In this document: positions 1 to 8,984 of the stretch, one piece after another
Layout of the letters: every line of letters begins with the position of its first letter
Position numbering within the stretch: the stretch's first letter is position 1
Translations under genes and position numbers: made by a program
The notes under the pieces: generated by a model
What the model saw: the letters and a program-made list of their open reading frames with translations, nothing else
Database searches by the model: none
Told to the model about the DNA's origin: nothing
Origin: Asaia bogorensis
Lineage (GTDB): Bacteria; Pseudomonadota; Alphaproteobacteria; Acetobacterales; Acetobacteraceae
Length of the DNA stretch: 64,000 bases
NCBI RefSeq assembly: GCF_900465345.1
Contig: NZ_UEGO01000003.1
Location: forward strand, 1 to 64,000
Direction of reading: 5' to 3'

Positions 1-253
1 GCGCTTCAGCGACCCTGTAGACAATGTTTGGGTCCTCCACCTGGGTTATCGCATCCCATCTTCAGGACGGTTAGAGCCACGGCGCCATCACGCCGCTCTG
101 GACTCTGTGTTTGCTATGGCAGGGAGCACCTTTATTTTGCGGTGGAGACCGCCTGGTTTTTGCTTGCAGTATTTTTCAACGACAGTGCAAACTGCCGATG
201 GAGACGTGTTGCCAAATCGACCGGATGCTTCCCGATATAGGACGTTGTCCGAA

Positions 254-577
254 GGCTCGATCCGTCCGACGCAGGGCCGCACGCTGGCGGTCATGCAGGT
301 CTCAGGCGGATCGCAAAGCTTCAATTCCGTCAATGCCCTGCGGGTTCTGGGCCGATGGATGCGGATGTTCACCATCCCCAACCAGTCCAGCGTGCCAATG
401 GCCTATACGCAGTTCGGTGACGATGACCGCATGAAGCCGTCCCCCCTCTATGACCGGATGGTAGATGTCATGGAGGAACTGATGAAGTTCACATGGCTGC
501 TGCGCGACCGGGCCGACTACCTCGTGGACCGCTATAGCGAACGGAAGACGGAATTCCGTCTCCCGGAAAGCCTGTGA
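254..577 (+). pseudogene. arsH: arsH 3' fragment (NADPH-dependent FMN reductase family)
   Basis: The frame from about 254 encodes the C-terminal half of ArsH, a flavoprotein that oxidises organoarsenicals. The typical ArsH blocks are visible in order: [52 protein letters not shown] and [11 protein letters not shown]. The N-terminal half with the FMN-binding part is missing. Upstream of about 250 no frame resembles ArsH, so the 5' end was replaced or deleted. I do not recognise bases 1-253; an open frame continues upstream to an ATG at 107 but its sequence is unrelated to ArsH. The stop overlaps the start of the ArsO gene, so the two were once translationally coupled. Probably non-functional as a reductase. 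Confidence 0.75.
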
Positions 578-1656
578 GCCGGGCAATGGGCGAGCAGTTC
601 GATGTCGTGATCGTGGGGGGCGGTCAGGCGGCCCTCGCCGCGTCGTATTTTCTACGACGGACCGGACTGCGTTACGTCATTCTCGATAACGGGACCCAGG
701 CAGGTGGTGCATGGGTGCATGGCTGGGACTCCCTGCATCTGTTCTCGCCCGCGTCCTACAGTTCTCTCCCCGGCTGGCCGATGCCCGACACGCCGGATGG
801 CAGCTACCCCACCCGCGACGAGGTGCTTGACTATCTGCACCGCTACGAAGCGCGCTATGCGCCGCCGATCCACCGCCCCGTAATGGTCGGACGTGTGGAA
901 CGCACTGACCAGAAATTCCTGAATGTCAGCACCAGCGTGGGTGATTTCCTAAGCCGCGCGGTCATCGGCGCCACCGGCACATGGTCTGCGCCCTTCATCC
1001 CCGATTATCCGGGCCAAGGGTTGTTTGCGGGAGCGCAAATCCACTCCTCCCATTACCACAACGCGGTACCCTTTGCCGGTCGCCGTGTGCTCGTGCTGGG
1101 CGGGGGCAACTCCGGTGCGCAGATTATGGCGGAACTGTCGCTTGTCGCCCAGGCAACATGGGTCACGCTGCATGATCCCGTCTTCCTGCCCGATGACGTG
1201 GACGGACGAGTCCTGTTCGAGCGGGCGACCGCTCGCGTTCTCGGCGGCCCGTCGGCCATGCCCACTGGCGGCTTTGGCGATATCGTCATGGTACCACCCG
1301 TGCGCGCCGCCAGGGAGCGAGGCGCGCTCCACGCGGTGCGCCCGTTTGTGCGGATGACGGCTACGGGCGTCGTCTGGCCCGATGGCCAGGAAGAGGCCAT
1401 TGACGCGATCATCTGGTGTACCGGCTTCCGACCCGCGCTTGGTGCATTTGCGCCGCTCGACGTGATCGAGCCGGACGGGCTGATCCGCGTTGACGGCCAG
1501 CAGGCCATCAGGGAGCCACGTCTCTGGCTGCTGGGTTATGGCTCCTGGTGCGGCCCCGCATGCGCCACCCTGCTGGGGGCGGGCCGTGTCGCGAGATCCA
1601 TGGTCCGGCAACTGGCGGCCTGGCTTGCGTCGCCAACACAGGATGTCCGTTTGTAG
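574..1656 (+). CDS. arsO: ArsO-like flavin-dependent monooxygenase
   Basis: Predicted FAD/NADPH-dependent monooxygenase of the ArsO type found in arsenic resistance operons. An N-terminal FAD Rossmann motif reads [10 protein letters not shown] (about residues 12-21). A second nucleotide-binding motif, [10 protein letters not shown], lies about residue 172. A late TGFRPAL block is typical of flavoprotein monooxygenases. The GTG at 574 overlaps the arsH stop (GTGA); an ATG at 586 is an alternative start. The length of 360 residues fits the family. Being next to the arsH remnant supports an organoarsenical or arsenite-related role. The substrate is not proven in the family and is inferred from context. 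Confidence 0.85.
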   Translation: MSRAMGEQFDVVIVGGGQAALAASYFLRRTGLRYVILDNGTQAGGAWVHGWDSLHLFSPASYSSLPGWPMPDTPDGSYPTRDEVLDYLHRYEARYAPPIHRPVMVGRVERTDQKFLNVSTSVGDFLSRAVIGATGTWSAPFIPDYPGQGLFAGAQIHSSHYHNAVPFAGRRVLVLGGGNSGAQIMAELSLVAQATWVTLHDPVFLPDDVDGRVLFERATARVLGGPSAMPTGGFGDIVMVPPVRAARERGALHAVRPFVRMTATGVVWPDGQEEAIDAIIWCTGFRPALGAFAPLDVIEPDGLIRVDGQQAIREPRLWLLGYGSWCGPACATLLGAGRVARSMVRQLAAWLASPTQDVRL

Positions 1657-1747
1657 AAAACTTGAAGGTCTTCATTCTATGATCAGGATGAGGGCGGAAG
1701 ACGGCATGGAGATAATGCCCTATTATATGCCGACACGTCTGCCATGT

Positions 1748-4700
1748 TTACCCACGCGACAGCCGCCATCCCTTCACGAGAGCATAGAGCGCCGGAATAA
1801 CCAGCAGGGTCAGCACGGTCGACGAGACCATGCCGCCCACCATGGGGGCCGCGATCCGGCGCATGACCTCGGACCCGGTGCCGGCGCTCCACAGGATGGG
1901 CACAAGGCCCGCCATGATCGCCGTGACCGTCATCATTTTCGGCCGCACGCGCTCCACCGCGCCGTGCATGATCGCAGCCCTCAAGTCCGCGCGCGTCAGT
2001 GCGCGCCCTTCGGCCTGGGCCCTGCCGCTGACGTCTGCCAAGGCATTGTCGAGATAGATCAGCATGATCACGCCCGTCTCGGACGCGACACCCGCGAGGG
2101 CGATGAACCCCACCACGACAGCGACACTGACATTGTAGCCCAACCACCAGGTCAGCCAGATCCCACCGACCAGCGCAAACGGCACCGACAGCAGCACGAT
2201 CAGCGTCTCCGTGATCCGTCCGAAATTGAGATAGAGCAGCACGAAGATCAGAACCAGCGTTGCCGGCACGACCAGCTTCAGCCGCGCCATGGCGTGCTGC
2301 ATATATTCAAACTGGCCGCTCCACGCGACGCGGTATCCCTGCGGGAGCGTAACCCGCTCGCGCACGGCGCGGGCCGCGTCGTTGACGTAGCCGCCGATAT
2401 CGCGTCCGTTCAGGTCCACATAGACATAGGCGACAAGCTGGGCATCCTCGGTGCGGATCGAGGGCGGTCCCCCGGTGAGACGGATCACCGCCACCTGCCC
2501 CAGCGGGATCATCGCCCCGCCCGGCGTCGGCAGCAGCACCTGTTCGGCGATCGCCTGCGGGTCATCGCGCAGGTCACGCGGGTAGCGGACGCTCACGCCG
2601 TAACGCTCGCGCCCTTCCACGGTCGTCGTGACCGTCTGGCCGCCGAGCGCCGTGGCCACCACCTGCATCACATCGTCGACCGACAGGCCATAGCGCGCGA
2701 TCGCGTTCCGGTCGGGTATAATCTCCAGATAGTGGCCACCCTCCAGGCGCTCGGCAAACGCACTGGTGGTTCCGGGAATGGTGCGCACGACCTGCTCGAC
2801 CTGTTCCGCAATTCTGGCGAGCTGTCCCAGATCCGGCCCGAACACCTTCACCCCCACCGGGGTACGAATCCCCGTGGCGAGCATGTCGATGCGGGCGCGG
2901 ATCGGCTGCGTCCACGCGTTGCTCACCCCCGGCAGGTCAAGCGCCCGGTTCATGTCGGCCTTCAGTTGGTCCGGGGTCATGCCGGCCGGCCATTCGCTTT
3001 GCGGCTTGAGAGTGATCACCGTCTCGAACATTTCCGTGGGCGCCGGATCGGTGGCCGTCGCCGCGCGCCCGGCCTTGCCGAACACCGACTGGACCTCGGG
3101 AAAGCTCTTGATGATGCGGTCCTGACCCTGCAGCAGCTCGACCGCCTTGGTGACCGAGAGACCTGGCGGCGTGACCGGCATGTAGAGCCATGTCCCCTCG
3201 TTCAGATCGGGCATGAACTCGCTGCCCAGATGGGCCGCCGGATAGATCGTACCGGCGCCAATCCCGATCGCAAGGAGGACGAGCAGGACCGGTCCCCGCA
3301 GCACGACGCGGATTACGGGACGATAGAGCGCGATCAGCACGCGATTGATCGGATTACGCGCTTCGGGAAGGATGCGGCCGCGCACGAAGGCCAGCATCAG
3401 GACCGGCACCAGCGTCACCGCGAGCAGCGCGCCGCCCGCCATGGAAAAGGTCTTTGTGTATGCGAGCGGCTTGAACAATCGTCCTTCCTGCCCCTCCAGG
3501 GCGAACACCGGCAGGAAGGACACGGTGATGATCAGCAGGCTGAAGAACAGCGACGGCCCGACCTCGTTCGCCGCCGCCAGCAGCGCCGGGCCACGCGCTT
3601 CACCGGGCGCCAGCCGCTCCACGTGCTTGTGCGCATTTTCGATCATCACGATCGCCGCATCCACCATCGCCCCGAGCGCGATGGCGATGCCGCCCAGACT
3701 CATGATGTTCGACCCGACACCGATCATGTGCATGGCCAGGAAAGCGAACAGGACGCCGACAGGCAGGGTCACGATCGCGACCAGCGCACTGCGGACGTGC
3801 AGCAGGAAGACGACGCAGACGAAGGAGACGATGAGACTCTCCTCGATCAGCGTGTGCCGGAGCGTGGCGATGGCACGCAGGATCAGGGCCGAGCGATCAT
3901 AGACCGGCACAATGGAAACGCCCGGCGGCAGGCTAGGCAGCAGCTCGGCGATCCGCTGCCTGACGCTCCGGATCGTCGTCAAGGCATCCGCTCCGTCGCG
4001 CTTGACGACGATGCCGCCGACCGCCTCTCCCACACCGTCCAGTTCCGCGATGCCGCGCCGCTCGTCGGGGCCGAGTTCGACGCGCGCGACGTCTCCCACC
4101 GTGACTGGCGTTCCGACGGCGTCGACCTTCAGCACGATCCGCTCCAGATCGCGGACATCGCGCACATAGCCCCGACCGCGCACCATATATTCCGTTTCGG
4201 TCAGCTCGATGGTGCGACCGCCGACATCCTGATTGCCCTGCCGCACCGCATCGCCCACGCGCGACAGCGGGATACCGTAGGCCTGGAGCTTCCGGGGATC
4301 GACGACGATCTGATATTGCCGTTCGAACCCGCCAATGGCGGCCACCTCGGCGACGCCGGACGCCTTGGTCAATTGAAAGCGGATCACCCAATCCTGCAGG
4401 CTGCGCAATTCCGCCAGCGTGCGCTGTTTACCCTGGACGACATATTCGTAGACCCAGCCGACACCGGTTGCATCCGGCCCCAGCGACGGCGTGACACCCG
4501 CGGGCAGGCGCTTCTGCGCGAAATTGAGATATTCCAGCACGCGCGAACGCGCCCAGTAGAGATCGGTACCGTCGTCGAAGACGACGTAGACGAACGACGT
4601 GCCGAACGTCGAAAAACCGCGCACCACTTTCGAATGCGGCACCGCCAGCAACGCCGTGGTCAAGGGATAGGTGACCTGATCCTCGACGACCTGCGGCGCC

Positions 4701-4867
4701 TGGCCGGGATAGTCGGTATAGACGATCACCTGCGTGTCCGAGAGATCGGGAATGGCATCGAGCGGCGTGTTCATCACCGCCCAGACACCAGCCCCCACGA
4801 GGAACAACGTTCCCAGTATCACCAGCAGCGGGTTACGCGCCGACACCGCAATGATTCTGGCAATCAT
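1748..4867 (-). CDS. cusA: CusA-like Cu(I)/Ag(I) RND efflux transporter
   Basis: Inner-membrane trimeric RND pump of 1039 residues that expels monovalent metal with proton exchange. The transmembrane proton-relay segment reads IALGAMVDAAIVMIEN, the form seen in the Cu/Ag (HME4) subgroup. The three methionines that form the copper site in E. coli CusA (M573, M623, M672) have counterparts here, in YMP, TEM and IDMLATG, with the same surrounding text. The C-terminal repeat has the usual GVIMLIYLDNA segment. The ATG overlaps the stop of cusB by 4 bases, so it is the last gene of the operon read from about 7905 leftward. A 1173-residue open frame on the other strand is a composition artefact. Confidence 0.93.
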   Translation of the reverse strand: MIARIIAVSARNPLLVILGTLFLVGAGVWAVMNTPLDAIPDLSDTQVIVYTDYPGQAPQVVEDQVTYPLTTALLAVPHSKVVRGFSTFGTSFVYVVFDDGTDLYWARSRVLEYLNFAQKRLPAGVTPSLGPDATGVGWVYEYVVQGKQRTLAELRSLQDWVIRFQLTKASGVAEVAAIGGFERQYQIVVDPRKLQAYGIPLSRVGDAVRQGNQDVGGRTIELTETEYMVRGRGYVRDVRDLERIVLKVDAVGTPVTVGDVARVELGPDERRGIAELDGVGEAVGGIVVKRDGADALTTIRSVRQRIAELLPSLPPGVSIVPVYDRSALILRAIATLRHTLIEESLIVSFVCVVFLLHVRSALVAIVTLPVGVLFAFLAMHMIGVGSNIMSLGGIAIALGAMVDAAIVMIENAHKHVERLAPGEARGPALLAAANEVGPSLFFSLLIITVSFLPVFALEGQEGRLFKPLAYTKTFSMAGGALLAVTLVPVLMLAFVRGRILPEARNPINRVLIALYRPVIRVVLRGPVLLVLLAIGIGAGTIYPAAHLGSEFMPDLNEGTWLYMPVTPPGLSVTKAVELLQGQDRIIKSFPEVQSVFGKAGRAATATDPAPTEMFETVITLKPQSEWPAGMTPDQLKADMNRALDLPGVSNAWTQPIRARIDMLATGIRTPVGVKVFGPDLGQLARIAEQVEQVVRTIPGTTSAFAERLEGGHYLEIIPDRNAIARYGLSVDDVMQVVATALGGQTVTTTVEGRERYGVSVRYPRDLRDDPQAIAEQVLLPTPGGAMIPLGQVAVIRLTGGPPSIRTEDAQLVAYVYVDLNGRDIGGYVNDAARAVRERVTLPQGYRVAWSGQFEYMQHAMARLKLVVPATLVLIFVLLYLNFGRITETLIVLLSVPFALVGGIWLTWWLGYNVSVAVVVGFIALAGVASETGVIMLIYLDNALADVSGRAQAEGRALTRADLRAAIMHGAVERVRPKMMTVTAIMAGLVPILWSAGTGSEVMRRIAAPMVGGMVSSTVLTLLVIPALYALVKGWRLSRG

Positions 4868-6240
4868 CGACCGGCACTCCCTGCCCGGGCAGGCTTGCTG
4901 TCCGGCACGGTAAAGGCCTGTAGGGCGGCGCGCAGATTACTTTCGGAATCGATCAGAAAGTTGGCGCCGACCACCACGCTTTCCCCCGCCTTCAGGCCAT
5001 CCAGGATCTGAGCCTCGTCATTGCCACGCGCGCCGACGCGCACCGAACGGGGTGCAAAACGGCCCTCCCCCGTTTCGACCAGCACAACCTGACGGGTGCC
5101 GCTGTCGATAACCGACGAGGACGGCACGACCAGCACCGGCCCCGCCATGGACGCAGGGACATCGATCGCGATATCGGCATACATGCCTGCCCGCAGCACA
5201 CTATCCGCATTCGGCAACACGATCCGGATACGTCCGGTTCGCGTCTCGGTGGAGACGCTCGGATAGAGGAAATCGACGGTTCCGTCGAAGCGACGACCGG
5301 GAAAGGCGACAAGGCTGGCGTGCGCCTGCTGACCGACCCGCACCGCGCCCAGATCCTGCTCCTGCACTTCGGCAATCAGCCAGATCGGTGCGGTCGCCGC
5401 CGTCCGGTACAGCGGTTGATCCGGCCCGACGCGCGCGCCCTCCACCGCCATCTTTTCGGTCACGACCCCGTCCGCCGGCGCAACGACCGGGATGTGCCGC
5501 ACGGCATGCCGGGTGCGTCGCAGCCGCGCGATTTCGGTCTCAGGCGCCCCAAGAGAGCGCAGGCGCTCCAGCGCGGCCGTTGCCATAGCCGGGTCCAAAC
5601 TGGTGGCAATCAGATATTCCTGCTCGGATGCAACCAGATCCGGCGCGTAGATTTCGGCCATGACCTGGCCACGCCAGACAGGATCGCCTGTGGCAGCGAT
5701 ATCGAGATGCTCGACCCAGCCGCCGACCCTGCTTGTCACCAAGGCGATGCGCCGTTCATCGAACTGGGCAATGCCGGTGGCATGCACGCTGCGGTTCAGC
5801 ACCGGCTGCACTGCGGCAACGGAAGTCCGCACGCCGAGGATCTGCAAACGACCGGGCGGCACAAAAACCGTTCCCGCATCCCGGATCTCGTTCTCATAGA
5901 CAGGGAGGTACGCCATCCCCATGGCATCTTTCTTCGGCACCGGCGAAGTGTCGGGCAGCCCCATGGGATTGCGATAAAATAGCACCCGGCCACGATCCGC
6001 CGACCGGGCCGAGGGACCGGAGGATCGCGAGGACGCGGCACCAGACCCCTGTGACCCGTCAGCATAGACCGGAACATAATCCCGACCCTCCGACGTCTTC
6101 TTCGGATTGGCGGAATAGGCGGGCTTGCCGTCCGGATCCTGGTAATAGAGTGGCGTTCGGTCAGTCGCCGTCGCCGGTCCTGGCGTAGCGGTCGAAAGCG
6201 GGAGCAACGCCAGGACCAGGGACAGAAGACGCACCTTCAC
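4864..6240 (-). CDS. cusB: CusB-like periplasmic adaptor with two metal-binding modules
   Basis: Membrane-fusion protein of 458 residues linking CusA to the outer-membrane channel. A signal peptide (LLSLVLALLPLSTATPGPATA) opens the protein. Two short heavy-metal-binding modules follow: the first (YYQDPDGKPAYS...DYVPVY, about residues 31-59) and the second (FYRNPMGLPDTSPVPKKD...GMAYLPVY, about 88-114). Only the second has the full Met-rich form. The lipoyl/hairpin and beta-barrel parts follow (GWVEHLDIAATGDPV, PADGVVTEKMAVEGARV). The start overlaps the stop of the upstream channel gene by 4 bases. Its role in Cu/Ag efflux is inferred from family and operon. Confidence 0.9.
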   Translation of the reverse strand: MKVRLLSLVLALLPLSTATPGPATATDRTPLYYQDPDGKPAYSANPKKTSEGRDYVPVYADGSQGSGAASSRSSGPSARSADRGRVLFYRNPMGLPDTSPVPKKDAMGMAYLPVYENEIRDAGTVFVPPGRLQILGVRTSVAAVQPVLNRSVHATGIAQFDERRIALVTSRVGGWVEHLDIAATGDPVWRGQVMAEIYAPDLVASEQEYLIATSLDPAMATAALERLRSLGAPETEIARLRRTRHAVRHIPVVAPADGVVTEKMAVEGARVGPDQPLYRTAATAPIWLIAEVQEQDLGAVRVGQQAHASLVAFPGRRFDGTVDFLYPSVSTETRTGRIRIVLPNADSVLRAGMYADIAIDVPASMAGPVLVVPSSSVIDSGTRQVVLVETGEGRFAPRSVRVGARGNDEAQILDGLKAGESVVVGANFLIDSESNLRAALQAFTVPDSKPARAGSAGR

Positions 6241-7493
6241 AGATCACCCCCGATCAGGCGCTCGATGGTGGCCAGTTCCGTCTGTTCGTCGGTCTCGGTC
6301 CGGAGAAGCTCCAGCTCGGTGTCGTGCATCTGATGTTCCGCCGCGATCGCTGCCGCGAGATCGCCATGCCCCTGGCTGTAGCTGGCCAGCGTCGTCCGCG
6401 AGAGCGCGTCCGCCTGCGGCATACGCTGGCGACGGAGGAGGCTCTCCACATCGCGCGCCGCCTTGAGGCGGGCCAAGGCTTCGGCCAAGGCTGCCTGGAT
6501 GGTCGCCATCGTTCCGTCGCGACGGCGCTCGGCGGCATCAAGGCGCGCGGTCTGCGCGTCTTCGTCGGCGCGCTTGGCACCGAACTGCACGGGGATGCTC
6601 AGCGAGACCATGGCGCTGAACCCCGTCGGGGCATTGGTCTGCACGACCGGGCCGCCGCCGACCGTCACATCGGGATACCAGGCCCGCTCGGCCAGCCGTC
6701 TCCGGCTTTCCGCCTCGTCGATTGCCGCGCTGTTCGCATGGACGGCGCCATTCCCGCTGCGCGCCCGGTCGAGCAAGCTCTCCACGCGCGGCAGAACCGC
6801 TGGGATCGGACGTAGCCGCATGGGCTCGGCCAATGGGGCGCCCGGGGGGCGGGCCAGCAGCGCATTCAGTTGGGCGGCGGCGGACTCTCGCTCGGCCTCC
6901 AGCCGGCTCGCCTCGATGACGGTGTTCGTCTCCTCCTCCTGGGCCTGGATCACGCCCGATTGGGCACCGTCGCCCTGGCCGTAGCGCACCATGGTCGCCT
7001 GCCGCATCTTGCGGGCGAGCGTCTGGATCTGCCGGTTGACCACCAGCGCGCGGGTAAAAGCGTAATAGCGCGCGAAGGCAATTTTGATCTGCGCGTCGAG
7101 TTCGTCCTGGGCGGCCCGCTCCCGGCCGCGCGCCGCGTCCACCTCGGACAGCGCCGCACGATGACGCAGATCCCGCTTTCCCCAGAGCGGGAAAGTTTGC
7201 GAGATCGTGATGAAGTTCATGCTGAACAGGCCGCCGGAGTGATAATTCTGGTAATTCTCCGTCAGCACCGGATCGTCCAGCGCACCGGCCGCTTCCGCCT
7301 GGGCCGCAGCGGCGGTCGTATCGAGTCCGGCGGCCCGCACCGCGGGGTTCAGGCGCTCGCCGAGCGCGAGCAGGCTCTCTACGGTGGCACCCGGCGGCCC
7401 TTCAGCCGCACGAGCAGCCCCGGATGAAACGATAAGAGCAGCCGCAGCCAGGAGCAGGCGCCCCGCCGCGTCACGGTTCCGCCGGGTTGCCAT
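6237..7493 (-). CDS. cusC: CusC-like TolC-family outer-membrane channel
   Basis: Outer-membrane factor of the Cus pump. The start at 7493 (MATRRNRDAAGRLLL...) is chosen because it gives a clean signal peptide ending SSGAARA and sits 1 base after the stop of the upstream gene; a longer in-frame start at 7619 would overlap that gene. The body is long alpha-helical coiled coil with the family text FPLWGKRDLRHRAALSEVDAARG and two OEP repeats. No lipobox cysteine follows the signal peptide. It overlaps cusB by 4 bases. Confidence 0.85.
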   Translation of the reverse strand: MATRRNRDAAGRLLLAAAALIVSSGAARAAEGPPGATVESLLALGERLNPAVRAAGLDTTAAAAQAEAAGALDDPVLTENYQNYHSGGLFSMNFITISQTFPLWGKRDLRHRAALSEVDAARGRERAAQDELDAQIKIAFARYYAFTRALVVNRQIQTLARKMRQATMVRYGQGDGAQSGVIQAQEEETNTVIEASRLEAERESAAAQLNALLARPPGAPLAEPMRLRPIPAVLPRVESLLDRARSGNGAVHANSAAIDEAESRRRLAERAWYPDVTVGGGPVVQTNAPTGFSAMVSLSIPVQFGAKRADEDAQTARLDAAERRRDGTMATIQAALAEALARLKAARDVESLLRRQRMPQADALSRTTLASYSQGHGDLAAAIAAEHQMHDTELELLRTETDEQTELATIERLIGGDL

Positions 7494-7494
7494 G

Positions 7495-7905
7495 CTATTT
7501 CTCCAGCGTGACAACAACGGAACCGCGCACCGTCTCGGTTTCACCCTGCACCTTGGCCGCGAGCGTGATCGCCCACGGGCCGGGAGCACCGGCATCGAGG
7601 TCGATACGATAGAGCCCATCGCCTGACGCCGGCTCGATGGTCGTGGGCGAGGTCATCGTCGCCATGCCCATGGGGCTCATGTCGGCCTTGCTCTCGAAGA
7701 TGACGGCGTCCATGACCGGCTTGCCGTCGGGCACATGCACAAGCCGCACGATCATGACAGCCTTGTCACCGCTCAGATGTGCCTGCTTGCCGGCAGCCTC
7801 GAAACGATAATCCGTCGCTGCCGCGAATGTCGGTGACACAAAGGCACCGGTCACGACGACGCAGGAGGCGAGCGCCAACGCACCCGCGATCAGATATGTA
7901 CGCAT
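7495..7905 (-). CDS. FixH/YtkA-like periplasmic protein
   Basis: 136-residue exported protein with a signal peptide (ALALASCVVVTGAFVSPTFAA). The beta-sandwich text (VMIVRLVHVPDGKPVMDAVIFESKADMSPMGM..., ending GLYRIDLDAGAPGPWAITLAAKVQG) is typical of the FixH/YtkA-like domain often placed first in alphaproteobacterial copper efflux operons. Met-rich MSPMGMATM may bind copper. It is the first gene of the cus operon, and cusC starts 1 base downstream. The exact role is unknown; a periplasmic metal-handling role is inferred. Confidence 0.75.
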   Translation of the reverse strand: MRTYLIAGALALASCVVVTGAFVSPTFAAATDYRFEAAGKQAHLSGDKAVMIVRLVHVPDGKPVMDAVIFESKADMSPMGMATMTSPTTIEPASGDGLYRIDLDAGAPGPWAITLAAKVQGETETVRGSVVVTLEK

Positions 7906-8042
7906 GATAATGGAATCCTTCCCGCCCCGGAAATCCGGGGATAGAGCGCTGATCGACGTCCGGTTGCGGTCAGGACGCGCGAATACGCGCGCTCCTGAAC
8001 GCAGGACGTGCGGAAACCAACGCCGTCACGGCGCCGGTGGGA

Positions 8043-8414
8043 TCAGGCGGTTCTGGGAGGGAAGGAAAGCGGCTCGGGCGAGCGGCCGACAGGAACACGT
8101 TCGGCAAGGCTATAGGCGATCATGCTGTAGCGGACCGGGCTTCCGATCGCCGCGGCCTGCGTTGGGCGATCAGGCACGCCGAGGCACTGCATGGTTTTCA
8201 GGCACTCCGGCGTCATGCCCTTGAACGGTGCGGTCGTTCCGGCGGGATGCATCGAGACCGACCCATCACAGCATGGCATGGCCGCATCCAGGCTCGTGGC
8301 CTGCTCGGCATTCTGCGGCGGCATAGCCTGCACGGTGGCCGCGCCCATAAAGGCAAGACCAACGATAACGAATACCAGACGTCGGAGAAAGCACCACCGC
8401 ATACCGGCCATCAT
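8043..8414 (-). CDS. small Cys/Met-containing exported protein, unknown
   Basis: The start at 8414 (MMAGMRWCFLRR) gives a signal peptide ending GAATVQA. The mature part has MPCCDGSVSMHPAG and a later MTPECLKTMQC, so four cysteines and several methionines that could bind metal. It lies 137 bases upstream of the fixH-like gene on the same strand, so it may belong to the same copper regulon. I do not recognise a named family. A longer in-frame start at 8510 exists, but the added residues look like read-through. Confidence 0.55.
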   Translation of the reverse strand: MMAGMRWCFLRRLVFVIVGLAFMGAATVQAMPPQNAEQATSLDAAMPCCDGSVSMHPAGTTAPFKGMTPECLKTMQCLGVPDRPTQAAAIGSPVRYSMIAYSLAERVPVGRSPEPLSFPPRTA

Positions 8415-8525
8415 CTCGCAAACAGGCAAAGGGGGCAATCTCTTATGCACGGAGCGGAAGTCATGCCGCGCTCTTGGGCCGGTCGTTTGGGCTGGGACAT
8501 CCCTCGCCACGCGAGGCCGGGCAAC

Positions 8526-8696
8526 TCACTTGAATGTCCGATCTGCGGAAGGGACTCGGCCGATCCGCGTCCTCCATCCCTCCGCGCACCACAGATACTT
8601 GACCAGTGCCGCGATCGCGAGCACGAGCACGATCAGCGTGAGCAGGCCGAACAGGCCCATGCCCCATCCCATGCCCTGCATGCAGTTTGTCATCAT
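8526..8696 (-). CDS. small single-pass membrane protein, Met/Cys-rich N-terminus
   Basis: 56 residues starting MMTNCMQGMGWGMG, then one hydrophobic segment (LFGLLTLIVLVLAIAALVKYLW) and a basic tail. A strong ribosome site (GGGAGG) lies 5 bases before the start at 8696, which decides against the longer 135-residue frame. Short proteins of this form often accompany copper efflux genes in proteobacteria. The Met-rich N-terminus suggests metal contact, but no function is established. Confidence 0.6.
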   Translation of the reverse strand: MMTNCMQGMGWGMGLFGLLTLIVLVLAIAALVKYLWCAEGWRTRIGRVPSADRTFK

Positions 8697-8834
8697 GACG
8701 GCCTCCCATGAGGCAATGATGCGGCCCGCCATGGCGATCCGCACGAACCATGACGACGTTGGCATTGTCCCGACTGTTTTCAATGCCAAGAAGGGCATTC
8801 CCGGATGCGTTCCCCGCACGTCGCGAAGAACGAC

Positions 8835-8984
8835 GTCATCGCCCGCACGCATCTGGCGGAGATCGACGGCAAGATGCGTGACTTGCAGGCCCTGCGTCGG
8901 GAACTGGTCGCGATGATCGGGCAATGCCACCATGGCACCGTCGCCGACTGCCGTATCATTGAGGCGTTGGCACCGCGTCAGTGA
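8835..8984 (+). pseudogene. MerR-family regulator C-terminal fragment
   Basis: The frame encodes VIARTHLAEIDGKMRDLQ, then ELVAMIGQCHHGTVADCRIIEAL, ending at TGA 8982-8984. This is the dimerisation helix and metal-binding loop (CHHGTVADC) of a CueR-like MerR regulator. The DNA-binding half is absent and upstream bases do not restore it. It is probably the remnant of the original copper-sensing regulator of this cluster. The last 7 bases overlap the end of the convergent transporter gene. Confidence 0.65.

Noticed and set aside
1490-5011. 1173-residue open frame on the plus strand
   Set aside because: It lies antisense to the clear cusA/cusB genes, is full of His/Arg/Asp low-complexity text typical of GC-rich shadows and matches no family.
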